The notes beneath the pieces were generated by a model, which saw nothing but the letters and a program-made list of their open reading frames with translations, searched no databases and was not told the origin of the DNA. DNA of 64,000 nt from Chryseobacterium daeguense DSM 19388. GTDB lineage: Bacteria > Bacteroidota > Bacteroidia > Flavobacteriales > Weeksellaceae. The translations under genes and the position numbers were made by a program. Location of the stretch: NCBI RefSeq assembly GCF_000430825.1, contig NZ_KE387263.1, positions 112,997-176,996 on the forward strand. The letters are read 5' to 3'. Shown here one piece after another: positions 16,434 to 24,679 of the stretch (position 1 is the first letter of the stretch; each line of letters begins with the position of its first letter).

Positions 16434-17276
16434 ATGAAATTAATCATACACGGCGGTTTTTTCTCAGAAAGCGACCAGAGCCAGGAAGTAAAAATTGCCA
16501 AGCATGAATCTTTAAAAGCAATTGCACAAAAGGCATTTGAATATATGCAGTCTCATTCAGCATTTGATACTGCTGCCTATGCAGTTTCTCTTCTGGAAGA
16601 TGATCCTCTGTACAATGCCGGAATTGGTTCCCAAATCCAAAGAGATGGCGTAATCAGAATGAGTGCAGCCATCATGAATGGGGAAACTCAAAAAATGAGT
16701 GGCGTTATTAATATTGAAAATGTAAAAAACCCGATTTTTGTTGCGAAGGATTTAGTTCATGAAGACGACAGAGTCCTTGGTGGAAATGGTGCGAAAATAT
16801 ATGCCACCGAAAACGGATTTGAAAGCTTTTCAACTGAAATCCCCCAAAGAAGAAAAGAATATGAAGCAAAAATAAATAACGGAGGAAAAGGAACCGTAGG
16901 CTGTGTAGCGATTGATAAAGATGGAAAACTGGCTGTTGCCACTTCCACAGGAGGAAAAGGCTTCGAAATTCCGGGAAGAATTTCTGATTCTGCAACCGTT
17001 GCAGGAAATTATGCCAACTCTTTTTGTGCCGTAAGCTGCACCGGAGTGGGTGAAGATATTGTAAGCAATGCCACAGCAGCAAAAATAGTAACAAGAGTTA
17101 CAGACGGAATGTCTTTAGAAAATGCTTTTACAAAAACATTTGATGAATTAAAGACTATCGACGGATTTGCCGGGGCTATTGCTATTGACAAAAACGGGAA
17201 TATTTATCATCAGGATTCTTATCCTACAATGGTTTTTGCAAGCTTTGATGGTGAAAATTTTGAAGTTTTCAAATAA
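16434..17276 (+). CDS. iaaA: isoaspartyl peptidase / type-2 L-asparaginase
   Basis: N-terminal nucleophile hydrolase that splits beta-aspartyl dipeptides, here probably beta-Asp-Arg released by cyanophycinase, giving aspartate and arginine. 280 residues. The precursor is expected to cleave itself before T154 in GGKGTVGCVAID, exposing the catalytic threonine. GRISDSATVAGNYAN (about 179-193) is the substrate-binding segment, and the later CTGVGEDI is also typical. The N-terminus LIIHGGFF is a variant of the IHGGAG motif. It completes the cyanophycin catabolic pair with cphB. Confidence 0.92.
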   Translation: MKLIIHGGFFSESDQSQEVKIAKHESLKAIAQKAFEYMQSHSAFDTAAYAVSLLEDDPLYNAGIGSQIQRDGVIRMSAAIMNGETQKMSGVINIENVKNPIFVAKDLVHEDDRVLGGNGAKIYATENGFESFSTEIPQRRKEYEAKINNGGKGTVGCVAIDKDGKLAVATSTGGKGFEIPGRISDSATVAGNYANSFCAVSCTGVGEDIVSNATAAKIVTRVTDGMSLENAFTKTFDELKTIDGFAGAIAIDKNGNIYHQDSYPTMVFASFDGENFEVFK

Positions 17277-17371
17277 TTTTAACATTAATTTATAATAGCA
17301 TTCAATTTTTTGGCACACATTTTACATGATTACTAACAAGAAATTTATTAATCACTTAAAATATAGAAATC

Positions 17372-17626
17372 ATGGGAAATAAAACAAAAGGCTTATTAGC
17401 ACTACTTGGTTTAGGAGCATTAGCATATTGGAAATACAAAAACTCATCTCCTGAGGAACAACAAGCTGTAAAAGATAAGATCAACAATGCGAAAGATAAT
17501 TTAAATAAGTGGGGAAATGATCTTAAAGATAAAGCCAACACTGTTGCATCCCAAGTTCAGGAGAAAGCTGATGAATTTAAAAACAAAGCACAGGATTCTG
17601 TAAATAAAGCGCAGGAAACTGTTTAA
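17372..17626 (+). CDS. small membrane-anchored amphipathic helix protein (YtxH-like)
   Basis: 84 residues: a short hydrophobic segment (about 8-20, LLALLGLGALAYW) followed by a long charged helix rich in lysine, aspartate, asparagine and alanine with repeated KDKxNxA patterns (33-84). This layout resembles YtxH/apolipophorin-like general stress proteins. Function unknown. It is followed closely by a strong terminator, so it is probably monocistronic. Confidence 0.75.
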   Translation: MGNKTKGLLALLGLGALAYWKYKNSSPEEQQAVKDKINNAKDNLNKWGNDLKDKANTVASQVQEKADEFKNKAQDSVNKAQETV

Positions 17627-17665
17627 CCAGACTAGTTTATTTTAACATTCATATATAACAAAAAG

Positions 17666-17695
17666 AAGTCATCGTAGTTTTAATTACGATGACTT
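17666..17695. terminator. bidirectional terminator
   Basis: An 11-bp perfect stem (AAGTCATCGTA at 17666-17676 with its complement at 17685-17695) is followed by T-tracts for plus-strand transcription and A-tracts on the other side. The stop codon of the convergent methyltransferase lies inside it. Confidence 0.85.
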
Positions 17696-18481
17696 TTTTT
17701 GTGCTTTAATGGCATAAACCATGGGTATCTTGTTCCCAAACTTTTCTATTCTCCATTTTCCTTTTTCAAATTCTTCAATATGCCTGAAACATGGATATGG
17801 CGACCAGTCGAATTCTTTAAAATTTTCTATCTGAATATGATTTTGAATTAAATTCTGAATAACATCTGCCAGAGGATGATTCCAGGTGATGGATTCATCA
17901 ACAATGTTTGCCGATCGGTCAGCATAAGTTCCTTCAGCAGTTTCTATGATTGGCTTTTCATTGAAATAATTATACTTAACTTCTGTAAAATCATCATCAA
18001 ACATCCATACAACCGGATGAAATTCTGCCATAATAAATTTTCCACCGGATTTAAGGAAATGATTAATGATCTTCGCCCATTTATCAAGGTCCGGAAGCCA
18101 GCCGATAGTACCATAGCTTGTGAAAACAATATCAAATTTCTCATCTAAAACATTGGGCAGATTATATAAATCCGTGCAAATGAATTCCGTATCCGTACTG
18201 CATTTTTGGGCAAGATCTTTTGCCGCTTCAATGGCTTTATCAGACAAGTCTATTCCGGTAACTTTCGCTCCCATTCTTGATAACGAAATGGAATCCTGAC
18301 CGAAATGACACTGCAGATGCAGAATGCTTTTGTCTCTAATATCTCCCAATAGCTCAAGTTCAATAGAATTGAGAGAAGTTCTTCCTTCCAGAAATTCATT
18401 CACGAAGTAAAAATCGGATTTCAAATTTGGATCTACTTTAGTATTCCATGTCTTTTTATTGACTTCAAGATAATTCTCCAT
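17684..18481 (-). CDS. class I SAM-dependent methyltransferase
   Basis: 265 residues. The SAM-binding motif I is LHLQCHFGQDSISLSRMG followed by KVTGIDLSDKAIEAA, with motif II/post-I FDIVFTSYGTIGWLPDL. The C-terminal part (about 180-260) contains WNHPLADV and EFDWSPYPCFRH, as in small-molecule methyltransferases annotated UbiE/BioC-like. The acceptor is unknown. It lies 37 bases downstream of the acetyltransferase gene on the same strand. Confidence 0.85.
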   Translation of the reverse strand: MENYLEVNKKTWNTKVDPNLKSDFYFVNEFLEGRTSLNSIELELLGDIRDKSILHLQCHFGQDSISLSRMGAKVTGIDLSDKAIEAAKDLAQKCSTDTEFICTDLYNLPNVLDEKFDIVFTSYGTIGWLPDLDKWAKIINHFLKSGGKFIMAEFHPVVWMFDDDFTEVKYNYFNEKPIIETAEGTYADRSANIVDESITWNHPLADVIQNLIQNHIQIENFKEFDWSPYPCFRHIEEFEKGKWRIEKFGNKIPMVYAIKAQKKSS

Positions 18482-18518
18482 AGTTTTAATTTTGTGATCT
18501 AAAAATAGGAATTAATTT

Positions 18519-19166
18519 CTAATCACCCGAAATAACGATTGAAGTATAAGGACTATAAAGCTCCCAGCCTAAAGATTCATATAATAATCGGCCTTCTTCA
18601 GTTGCTACTAAAAAATTATTGGAAACATTTTTTGAAAGCGCTATTTTTTCAAGTTCTTTGATTAAAAAAGTAGCCAATCTTTTTCTTCTGTGAATTGCCG
18701 CTGTTGAAATTCTGTCATAAACCGCTAAATTATTAGCAATTATAACCCTGCCTTCCGACGCTACCTCACCACTATCCTTTGTAACGATGCTTACCACGAA
18801 AGTAGATCCATATTGGTGAAACCGTAAAATATATTCATCCGGCAGCATGATATCCGGAAAAATCATTGGCTTAAAACAAAACATCATATAGCCTTGCGGC
18901 TGTAGAATCCAATTTTCTGAAAGATCAGCCTTAAACTCATTGAAAGAACCACAAACCTTTAAAAATACCCAGGGTTCATTAATTGTTCTTGTTAATTGTA
19001 AAAAGTCATCATTAACTTTAGGAAATACGTAACGCTTCTTTTGCTTTTCGTACCCTACATCAACCATAAATCCTGATTCATAACGGACAGGCGGAGGTAA
19101 TTCTCTTGACAAAGACCATGCTTTAAGCCATGTTTCAATTATATCCGGTGAAATTTCTTTTCCCAT
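18519..19166 (-). CDS. GNAT-family N-acetyltransferase
   Basis: 215 residues. The C-terminal third carries the acetyl-CoA-binding segment (IHRRKRLATFLIKELEK, near 158-175) and the closing strand RLLYESLGWELYSPY typical of GNAT enzymes. The N-terminal two thirds are less conserved. Substrate unknown. It starts 6 bases after the chromate transporter gene ends on the same strand, so the genes are co-transcribed. Confidence 0.75.
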   Translation of the reverse strand: MGKEISPDIIETWLKAWSLSRELPPPVRYESGFMVDVGYEKQKKRYVFPKVNDDFLQLTRTINEPWVFLKVCGSFNEFKADLSENWILQPQGYMMFCFKPMIFPDIMLPDEYILRFHQYGSTFVVSIVTKDSGEVASEGRVIIANNLAVYDRISTAAIHRRKRLATFLIKELEKIALSKNVSNNFLVATEEGRLLYESLGWELYSPYTSIVISGD

Positions 19167-19172
19167 TAATAA

Positions 19173-20306
19173 TTACACAAAGGTTAGCAGATATCCCATC
19201 ACAGAACCGGCCAAAACAATCAGCGCACTATTTATTTTCTTAAATCCAAAACTTAAAGCAACACATACGACAGCAATAAGTATGGTACGCCAACCTGTAA
19301 TAGTATCAATTCCCATATTGATGCATACGGAAATAATTATTGCAACAGAAGCAACATTTACTGCATCCAGAAACACTGAGAATAATTCTGAATTTCTCAT
19401 TTTTCTTATCAAAGGATTCAATAAAGCTACAAACAAAAATGAAGGTAAAAAAATCCCGACAGTGGCCAATGCCGCACCTGCAAAGCCATTGATTTGATAT
19501 CCTATAAAAGTTACTGATGAAAATACTGGTCCGGGCGTAAACTGCCCTACTGCGATGGCATCAATAAGTTGTTTCCTTGTCATTAATCCTGTACAAACAA
19601 GTTCTGCATCAAGAAACGCGAACAGTACATATCCACTTCCATAAAGAATCGCACCTACTTTCAGGAAAATAAGAAAAAGCTTAATATTTGCCGCCGAAAA
19701 GAAATCATTTGCAGGCTCCTGTAAGATTATTAACGGAATAAAACTTTTGAAGTCTTCTGACTTTCTTTTCTTAACTAAAAATACCAGAACAGCAATAACC
19801 CCCGATCCAAATAACAGATAAATTTCATTATACTGCAACAATGATCCCACCAGCACCAATATTCCCAAAACAGCTAAAGCCGAAGTTTTGACAGACTTTT
19901 TAGCCAAGGGAAATATTGCTCCAAGAATAACAGCAATAATTGCCGGTTTAATCCCATAAATAAACGGCTGAACTTCGGGCAAAAGCCCATATTCTTTGTA
20001 CAACCAGGCAAAAATCCCTGTAATAAAAACTGCAGGAAGAATAAAACAGATTCCTGCAGTTAATAATCCTTTCCAGCCTGCTTTTTCCCGTCCGATGTGG
20101 ATTGCCATCTCTGTGCTGTTGGGTCCGGGAATTAAATTAGTAGCACCGATGAGGTCAAGAAAATGCTGCTGATCCATCCATTTCCTTTTGGTTACAACCT
20201 CTTCCTGCATCATAGAAATATGTGCAGCAGGTCCACCGAAGCCAATAATTCCTAATTTTAGAAAAAGCTTGGCTATATCTTTTAAGTCTTCTGTATTTTT
20301 CATCAT
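19173..20306 (-). CDS. chrA: chromate transporter
   Basis: 377-residue inner-membrane protein of the CHR family, built of two homologous halves. Each half starts with a conserved motif: GFGGPAAHISMMQEE near residue 20 and GQFTPGPVFSS near 250. About ten hydrophobic segments. CHR proteins export chromate by antiport and may also move sulfate-like anions. The start is MMKNTEDL; either of the two ATG codons is possible. hisS lies 21 bases upstream on the same strand. Confidence 0.9.
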   Translation of the reverse strand: MMKNTEDLKDIAKLFLKLGIIGFGGPAAHISMMQEEVVTKRKWMDQQHFLDLIGATNLIPGPNSTEMAIHIGREKAGWKGLLTAGICFILPAVFITGIFAWLYKEYGLLPEVQPFIYGIKPAIIAVILGAIFPLAKKSVKTSALAVLGILVLVGSLLQYNEIYLLFGSGVIAVLVFLVKKRKSEDFKSFIPLIILQEPANDFFSAANIKLFLIFLKVGAILYGSGYVLFAFLDAELVCTGLMTRKQLIDAIAVGQFTPGPVFSSVTFIGYQINGFAGAALATVGIFLPSFLFVALLNPLIRKMRNSELFSVFLDAVNVASVAIIISVCINMGIDTITGWRTILIAVVCVALSFGFKKINSALIVLAGSVMGYLLTFV

Positions 20307-20327
20307 ACTACAGAATTCTTATAATTA

Positions 20328-21680
20328 TTATTTATTTAAAAACTCCTCCAAAGAAACCGTTTTCTGCTCTCCTGCTTCAAGGTCTTTGTAAGTAATTGTT
20401 TTATTTTTAATTTCTTCTTCACCTAAGAAAACAAGGTTTTTAATTCCTTTCTTTTCTGCGTATGTAAATTGTTTTCCAATTTTGGCATTTTCAGGGTAAA
20501 TTTCTGCAGAAATTCCTTTTTTCCTTAACTGGCTGATTAATTTTAAAGCTTCCAAAGTTTCATCACCACCAAAATTAGCGAATAAATACTCAACTTTTGA
20601 AGTTGCTTCTTCCGGGAAAAGGCCAAGCTCTTCCATAACCAGATAAATCCTATCCAGGCCAAAAGAAATTCCGATTCCAGGAATATTTTTCACTCCAAAA
20701 ACTTCCGTAAGGTTGTCATATCTTCCGCCACCGCCTATGGAACCCATCTGAACGCCATTAGCTTTTACCTCAAAAATGGCTCCTGTATAATAATCTAATC
20801 CTCTGGCCAATGTAATATCAAAAACAAGACTTTTACTTTCAACACCAAGATCAATAGATTGTTTTAAAACAATTTCCAGTTCTTCAACACCTTTCAGTCC
20901 GATTTCATTTCCTGCAAATTTTTCTTTCAACTGAAGAAGATTTGCAAGGGCATCATCCGACTGATTGAACAGGAAGTCCAGCTTGTCAATAGAATCCTGA
21001 GAAATTTCTCTTTCTAAAAGCTCCTTTACAACGCCGTCTTTACCAATTTTATCTAACTTATCAAGAGCAACGGTAAAATCAATCAGCTTATCTGTAATTC
21101 CGGCATATTCAGCTAATCCTGAAAGAATTTTTCTATTATTTATATGTATTTTGACAGAAAGCTTAAGATCATCAAATGATTTTAGATATAATTGAATTAA
21201 ATCAACCTCCTGCAATAAGCTTTCGCTACCCACAACATCTGCATCACATTGATAAAACTCCCTGAAACGCCCTTTCTGCGGACGATCTGCTCTCCATACC
21301 GGCTGAATCTGATATCGCTTATATGGAAAAGTAAGCTGTCCGTGATTCATCGCTACAAATCTTGCAAAAGGTACGGTAAGGTCATAACGAAGGGCTTTAT
21401 CCGAAATTTGAGAAGTCAGTTTCTGATGATTTTTATTTTCCCAGTCTTCCTGATTTACTTTTGAAGTATAATCCCCTGAATTTAAAATCTTAAAAATCAA
21501 ACGATCTCCCTCCTCTCCGTATTTTCCTGTCAATGTGGAAAGATTTTCAAAGCTCGGAGTTTCCAATGGCTGGAACCCGAATAATTCGAAGTTTTTCTGC
21601 AGTGTATTGATGATAAATCTTCTTCTTGCAACCTCTAATGCTGTAAAATCTCTCGTTCCTTTCGCTAAGCTTGGCTTCAT
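20328..21680 (-). CDS. hisS: histidyl-tRNA synthetase
   Basis: Charges tRNA-His. 450 residues from the ATG at 21680, which begins MKPSLAKGTRDF, the normal HisRS N-terminus. An in-frame extension of 41 codons upstream is untranslated by this reading. Class II motifs are visible: motif 2 PVWRADRPQKGRFREFYQCD, the histidine-binding ARGLDYYTGAIFEV, and motif 3 GIGISFGLDR. The C-terminal anticodon-binding domain contains FANFGGDETLEALKLIS. A TAnnTTTG-like box (TATTTTTG on the minus strand, 21722-21729) lies about 40 bases before the start. Confidence 0.96.
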   Translation of the reverse strand: MKPSLAKGTRDFTALEVARRRFIINTLQKNFELFGFQPLETPSFENLSTLTGKYGEEGDRLIFKILNSGDYTSKVNQEDWENKNHQKLTSQISDKALRYDLTVPFARFVAMNHGQLTFPYKRYQIQPVWRADRPQKGRFREFYQCDADVVGSESLLQEVDLIQLYLKSFDDLKLSVKIHINNRKILSGLAEYAGITDKLIDFTVALDKLDKIGKDGVVKELLEREISQDSIDKLDFLFNQSDDALANLLQLKEKFAGNEIGLKGVEELEIVLKQSIDLGVESKSLVFDITLARGLDYYTGAIFEVKANGVQMGSIGGGGRYDNLTEVFGVKNIPGIGISFGLDRIYLVMEELGLFPEEATSKVEYLFANFGGDETLEALKLISQLRKKGISAEIYPENAKIGKQFTYAEKKGIKNLVFLGEEEIKNKTITYKDLEAGEQKTVSLEEFLNK

Positions 21681-21684
21681 TTTT

Positions 21685-21712
21685 ATAATTGATAAATGAT
21701 GATTAATATGTA
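21685..21712. repeat. heptad-period array before hisS start
   Basis: Four 7-base units ATAATTG, ATAAATG, ATGATTA, ATATGTA end 5 bases before the hisS start codon (minus strand). It is read on the minus strand as the same ATC/TAA-type array seen before the starts at 7307 and 16434. No matching left array was found downstream of the HRDC gene. Confidence 0.45.
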
Positions 21713-21830
21713 TAAGTCTTGCAAAAATAAGGAATTGAGCGGACTTTTCGGCCAAATGAATAAGCTGAAAAAGAATCTTCTTCAGCTTATCATCTTTCTT
21801 CACTATTTGTATTTTAAGCCACCTGAAAAA

Positions 21831-22286
21831 TCAGATATTTTCTAAAATCTCAAGAATTTCCTCGCCATAATTTTCAATTTTATGTTTTCCAAAGCCTTTG
21901 ATGTCCAGCAATTCTTCTTTTCTGGCAGGTTTATATTTTGCCACAGACATCAGCTCTTTATTGGTAGCAATGAAATACGAAGGAAGGTTTTGCTCTTTCG
22001 CTTTTTCCGATCTCCACTCTTTTAATGCAGATAAAATTTTCTCTTCATCAAAATTCAAATCATCAATTTCTGCAGAATATTTTGTGTTTTTAGAATCTTT
22101 AACGGTACTCTGCACCAGCTTTAACTCATCAAAATACATCACAACCGACCAGTATTTTTCATCTTCTACAAAAGCCGTTTCCACTTTTATCATGTCGTGT
22201 GACTCTAAAAAAGAGTCAAGAGTTCTTTGATCTTCATAGAGAAAATCTTCCGACAGCCGTATTTTAAAAACTTTTACTTTCATCAT
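21831..22286 (-). CDS. small HRDC-domain protein
   Basis: 151 residues. The C-terminal 70 residues form an HRDC fold (LPSYFIATNKELMSVAKYKP... ending in DIKGFGKHKIENYGEEI), the helicase-and-RNaseD nucleic-acid-binding domain, here without a helicase. The N-terminal 75 residues (VKVFKIRLSEDFLYEDQRTL) are an uncharacterised domain found with HRDC in Bacteroidota. It lies 13 bases after ssb on the same strand, which supports a nucleic-acid role. Confidence 0.82.
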   Translation of the reverse strand: MMKVKVFKIRLSEDFLYEDQRTLDSFLESHDMIKVETAFVEDEKYWSVVMYFDELKLVQSTVKDSKNTKYSAEIDDLNFDEEKILSALKEWRSEKAKEQNLPSYFIATNKELMSVAKYKPARKEELLDIKGFGKHKIENYGEEILEILENI

Positions 22287-22299
22287 TTGTGTTTTTTAT

Positions 22300-22632
22300 T
22301 TATTTGCTTCCTAACAGAAGAATTTCATCCACTCTTATTTCCGTTATATACTTCTTCACGCCATCTTTATCATCGTAAGACCGGTACGTCAGCTTACCTT
22401 CAATGGCGATTTCTTTACCCTTTGTAACATATTTCTGGAAAATTTCCGCTGTTTTCCCAAAAGCAACCAGATTGTGCCATTGTGTCTCTTCCACTTTCTC
22501 ACCTTTTGCATTGGTGTAATGATCACTTGTAGCCAAAGATACGCTGGCTTTTACATTTCCGTTTTCGAAGTTTACCATTTCTACTTCTCTTCCTGTGTAA
22601 CCTATTAATGTTACTTTGTTTCTTAGTGACAT
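22300..22632 (-). CDS. ssb: single-stranded DNA-binding protein, short form
   Basis: 110-residue OB-fold SSB: MSLRNKVTLIGYTGREVE at the start, WHNLVAFGKTAEI and the strand EGKLTYRSYDDKDG. The protein ends VDEILLLGSK and lacks the long linker and the acidic DDDIPF-like tip through which standard SSB recruits repair partners. It is therefore probably an accessory SSB, the main one being elsewhere. It heads an ssb-HRDC gene pair. Confidence 0.93.
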   Translation of the reverse strand: MSLRNKVTLIGYTGREVEMVNFENGNVKASVSLATSDHYTNAKGEKVEETQWHNLVAFGKTAEIFQKYVTKGKEIAIEGKLTYRSYDDKDGVKKYITEIRVDEILLLGSK

Positions 22633-22758
22633 AATTAAATTTTTTAAGTTAAATAATCAGATGTGAGACGCTCACTGTTTTCTCAAATCTCTATTGCAAA
22701 GATTGTTGAAAACTGAAATAAAAGTCGGTAACAAACTATTTAAATTCATTTGTAGTCG

Positions 22759-22786
22759 TTTGCAAACGGATAATTTCGTATCTTTG
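22759..22786 (+). promoter_or_regulatory. promoter of the arginase-family gene
   Basis: TATCTTTG (22779-22786) matches TAnnTTTG and TTTG occurs at 22759-22762, slightly closer (16 bases) than usual. It lies 15 bases before the ATG at 22801. Confidence 0.5.
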
Positions 22787-22800
22787 ATCAAATAAAAAAT

Positions 22801-23703
22801 ATGGAAAAGGATATAATTATTTTTGAATTTCCTTTTAATCTGGGGCTTACAAAGAAAGATCATGAAATTGAGCCCGGAGTAAAAAAACTTCCGGACTGGC
22901 TAAGGAAATTTGATTTTCATAAAAGAATTAATCCTAAAAATATTTTTAAGCTTGAATCTCCTGCTTATATAATGAATTTCGATGAGGAAACCGGTGTAAA
23001 AAATCCAGACCAAATCATTGAATATGCAAAAAAACAAGCGGACCTTATCCTTAATAATTCAAGGAAAAAAGCTTTTCATATCATGCTTGGCGGAGATTGC
23101 AGTATTCTAATCGGAACCGCAATTGCCCTGAGAAAAATGGGAAATTTCGGGCTTTTTTACCTTGACGGCCATACAGACTATATCCGTCCAAACCTCTCTC
23201 CGAGCGGCGGTGCCGCGGGAATGGATCTCGCCATAGTTTCCGGTGCCGGCCATGAAAGGCTAACTAATATTAACGAATTAAAGCCTTATTTTATTGAAGA
23301 AAATATTTTCTGTGTCGGTAACGCCGAAACTGATGATGAAGAATATGTGAATGAAATTATTAATTCCGGTATTCATTATTTTGATTTATATCAGTTGCGG
23401 AAAAATGGTTTTGGAAGAACATCCCGGGAGTTTTTGAGTTTAATTGATGAAAAAAATTTAGATGGTTTTTTTATCCATTTCGATGTCGACGTTTTAAATG
23501 ATAAAATTATGCCTTGTGTTGACAGCAGAATGGAGGACGGAATTGATTACAACAATCTTAAAGAAATTCTACAACCATTAATTCACAGTGAAAAATGTTT
23601 CGGAATTGAGATTACTATTCTTGACCCGGATTATGATCCAAAAGGTGAATATACTAAAGCTTTTATAGATAATATGATTAAAATTATAAACAACATCCAA
23701 TGA
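22801..23703 (+). CDS. arginase/agmatinase/formiminoglutamase-family hydrolase
   Basis: 300 residues of the ureohydrolase fold, which uses two Mn ions to hydrolyse arginine, agmatine or formiminoglutamate. Metal ligands are D122, H124 and D126 in YLDGHTDY, and D228 and D230 in IHFDVDVLND. The first ligand, usually histidine in GGDHS, is C100 here (LGGDCSILIG), a substitution seen in some family members but unusual. Substrate unknown. Since cyanophycin breakdown 6 kb away releases arginine, arginine use is an attractive guess. Its stop overlaps the start of the HPP gene (ATGA), so the two are translationally coupled. Confidence 0.85.
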   Translation: MEKDIIIFEFPFNLGLTKKDHEIEPGVKKLPDWLRKFDFHKRINPKNIFKLESPAYIMNFDEETGVKNPDQIIEYAKKQADLILNNSRKKAFHIMLGGDCSILIGTAIALRKMGNFGLFYLDGHTDYIRPNLSPSGGAAGMDLAIVSGAGHERLTNINELKPYFIEENIFCVGNAETDDEEYVNEIINSGIHYFDLYQLRKNGFGRTSREFLSLIDEKNLDGFFIHFDVDVLNDKIMPCVDSRMEDGIDYNNLKEILQPLIHSEKCFGIEITILDPDYDPKGEYTKAFIDNMIKIINNIQ

Positions 23704-24302
23704 AGAAGGCAATAAAAAGAACGTTCAGAGTTTCAAAATATGTGATCTATAAAGAAACCCTGGTAGATTATAAAGAACATTTCTGGTCATTTTTGGGTGC
23801 TTTTTTTGGAATTGGGATTATTGCATTCATCCAGTCGCATACCCTTTCTGCAACGGAAAATATATTTCTGATCGGTTCTTTCGGGGCATCTTCTGTTTTG
23901 ATTTACGGTGCTATCCAGAGCCCATTGGCCCAACCCCGGAATTTAGTTGGCGGACATGTTATTTCAGCCCTAGTAGGAGTTACGGTTTATCAAATTGTAC
24001 CTGATATTATTTGGCTTTCCGCTCCTTTAGCTGTAGCATTTTCTATCGTTTTGATGCAATACACGAAAACTTTACATCCTCCCGGCGGCGCAACCGCACT
24101 GATTGCTGTAAGCTCTACGGGAAAAATCCCTGAATTAGGATATTGGTATGTAATTTCACCAGTCCTTTCGGGCTGTATCATTCTGCTGATCGTGGCATTA
24201 TTTTTTAATAATATTACTTCAAACAGAAGCTACCCCACTCACAGCAGATTAAAAAAGTTAATAAAGAAAAAACACGAACATATACACAAAATGAAAAAGT
24301 AA
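23700..24302 (+). CDS. HPP-family integral membrane protein
   Basis: 200 residues with about four hydrophobic helices and the family signature LHPPGGATALIA near residue 120. HPP proteins include nitrite transporters of plastids and cyanobacteria, but bacterial substrates are mostly unknown. Starts by ATGA overlap with the arginase-family gene, so the products may be functionally linked, for example as a transporter for a nitrogen compound (inference). The C-terminus is short and lysine-rich. Confidence 0.85.
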   Translation: MKKAIKRTFRVSKYVIYKETLVDYKEHFWSFLGAFFGIGIIAFIQSHTLSATENIFLIGSFGASSVLIYGAIQSPLAQPRNLVGGHVISALVGVTVYQIVPDIIWLSAPLAVAFSIVLMQYTKTLHPPGGATALIAVSSTGKIPELGYWYVISPVLSGCIILLIVALFFNNITSNRSYPTHSRLKKLIKKKHEHIHKMKK

Positions 24303-24308
24303 AAAATT

Positions 24309-24653
24309 ATGAATTGTCTAGAATGCGGCGAAAAAATTATCGGCCGGTCAGATAAAAAATTCTGCAACGATGCCTGCCGAAACGCCTATAACAACAAGCA
24401 GAACAAGGATTCCAGCAATTTAATGCGAAATATTAATAATAAGCTTCGTAAAAATTATAGAATCCTTGTGGAAGTAAATATTGAAGGAAAAACAAAAATT
24501 TCAAAAGCAAAACTGGACTCTTTAGGTTTTGATTTTGAATATTTTACCAATGTAAAAGTTTATAAAAACGGTTCGGAATATAAATTTATTTACGACTATG
24601 GCTATAAGCTGCTGGATGACGATTTTGTTCTGATTGTAAAAAATCAATCTTAA
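24309..24653 (+). CDS. small zinc-ribbon protein
   Basis: 114 residues. The N-terminus has CLECGEKIIGRSDKKFC followed by C in NDACRNAY, a four-cysteine zinc ribbon of the DUF2116 sort (CxxC ... CxxxC). The rest is a positively charged region ending in beta-rich GYKLLDDDFVLIV. Function unknown; a nucleic-acid or protein contact is possible. It begins 6 bases after the HPP gene and is probably in the same transcript. Confidence 0.72.
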   Translation: MNCLECGEKIIGRSDKKFCNDACRNAYNNKQNKDSSNLMRNINNKLRKNYRILVEVNIEGKTKISKAKLDSLGFDFEYFTNVKVYKNGSEYKFIYDYGYKLLDDDFVLIVKNQS

Positions 24654-24679
24654 GTAATTATTTAACTTAAATTATTCAA

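Noticed and set aside
21681..21803. 41-codon N-terminal extension of hisS
   Set aside because: The ATG at 21680 yields MKPSLAKGTRDF, the usual HisRS start; the extension contains a hairpin, a -7 box and heptad repeats.
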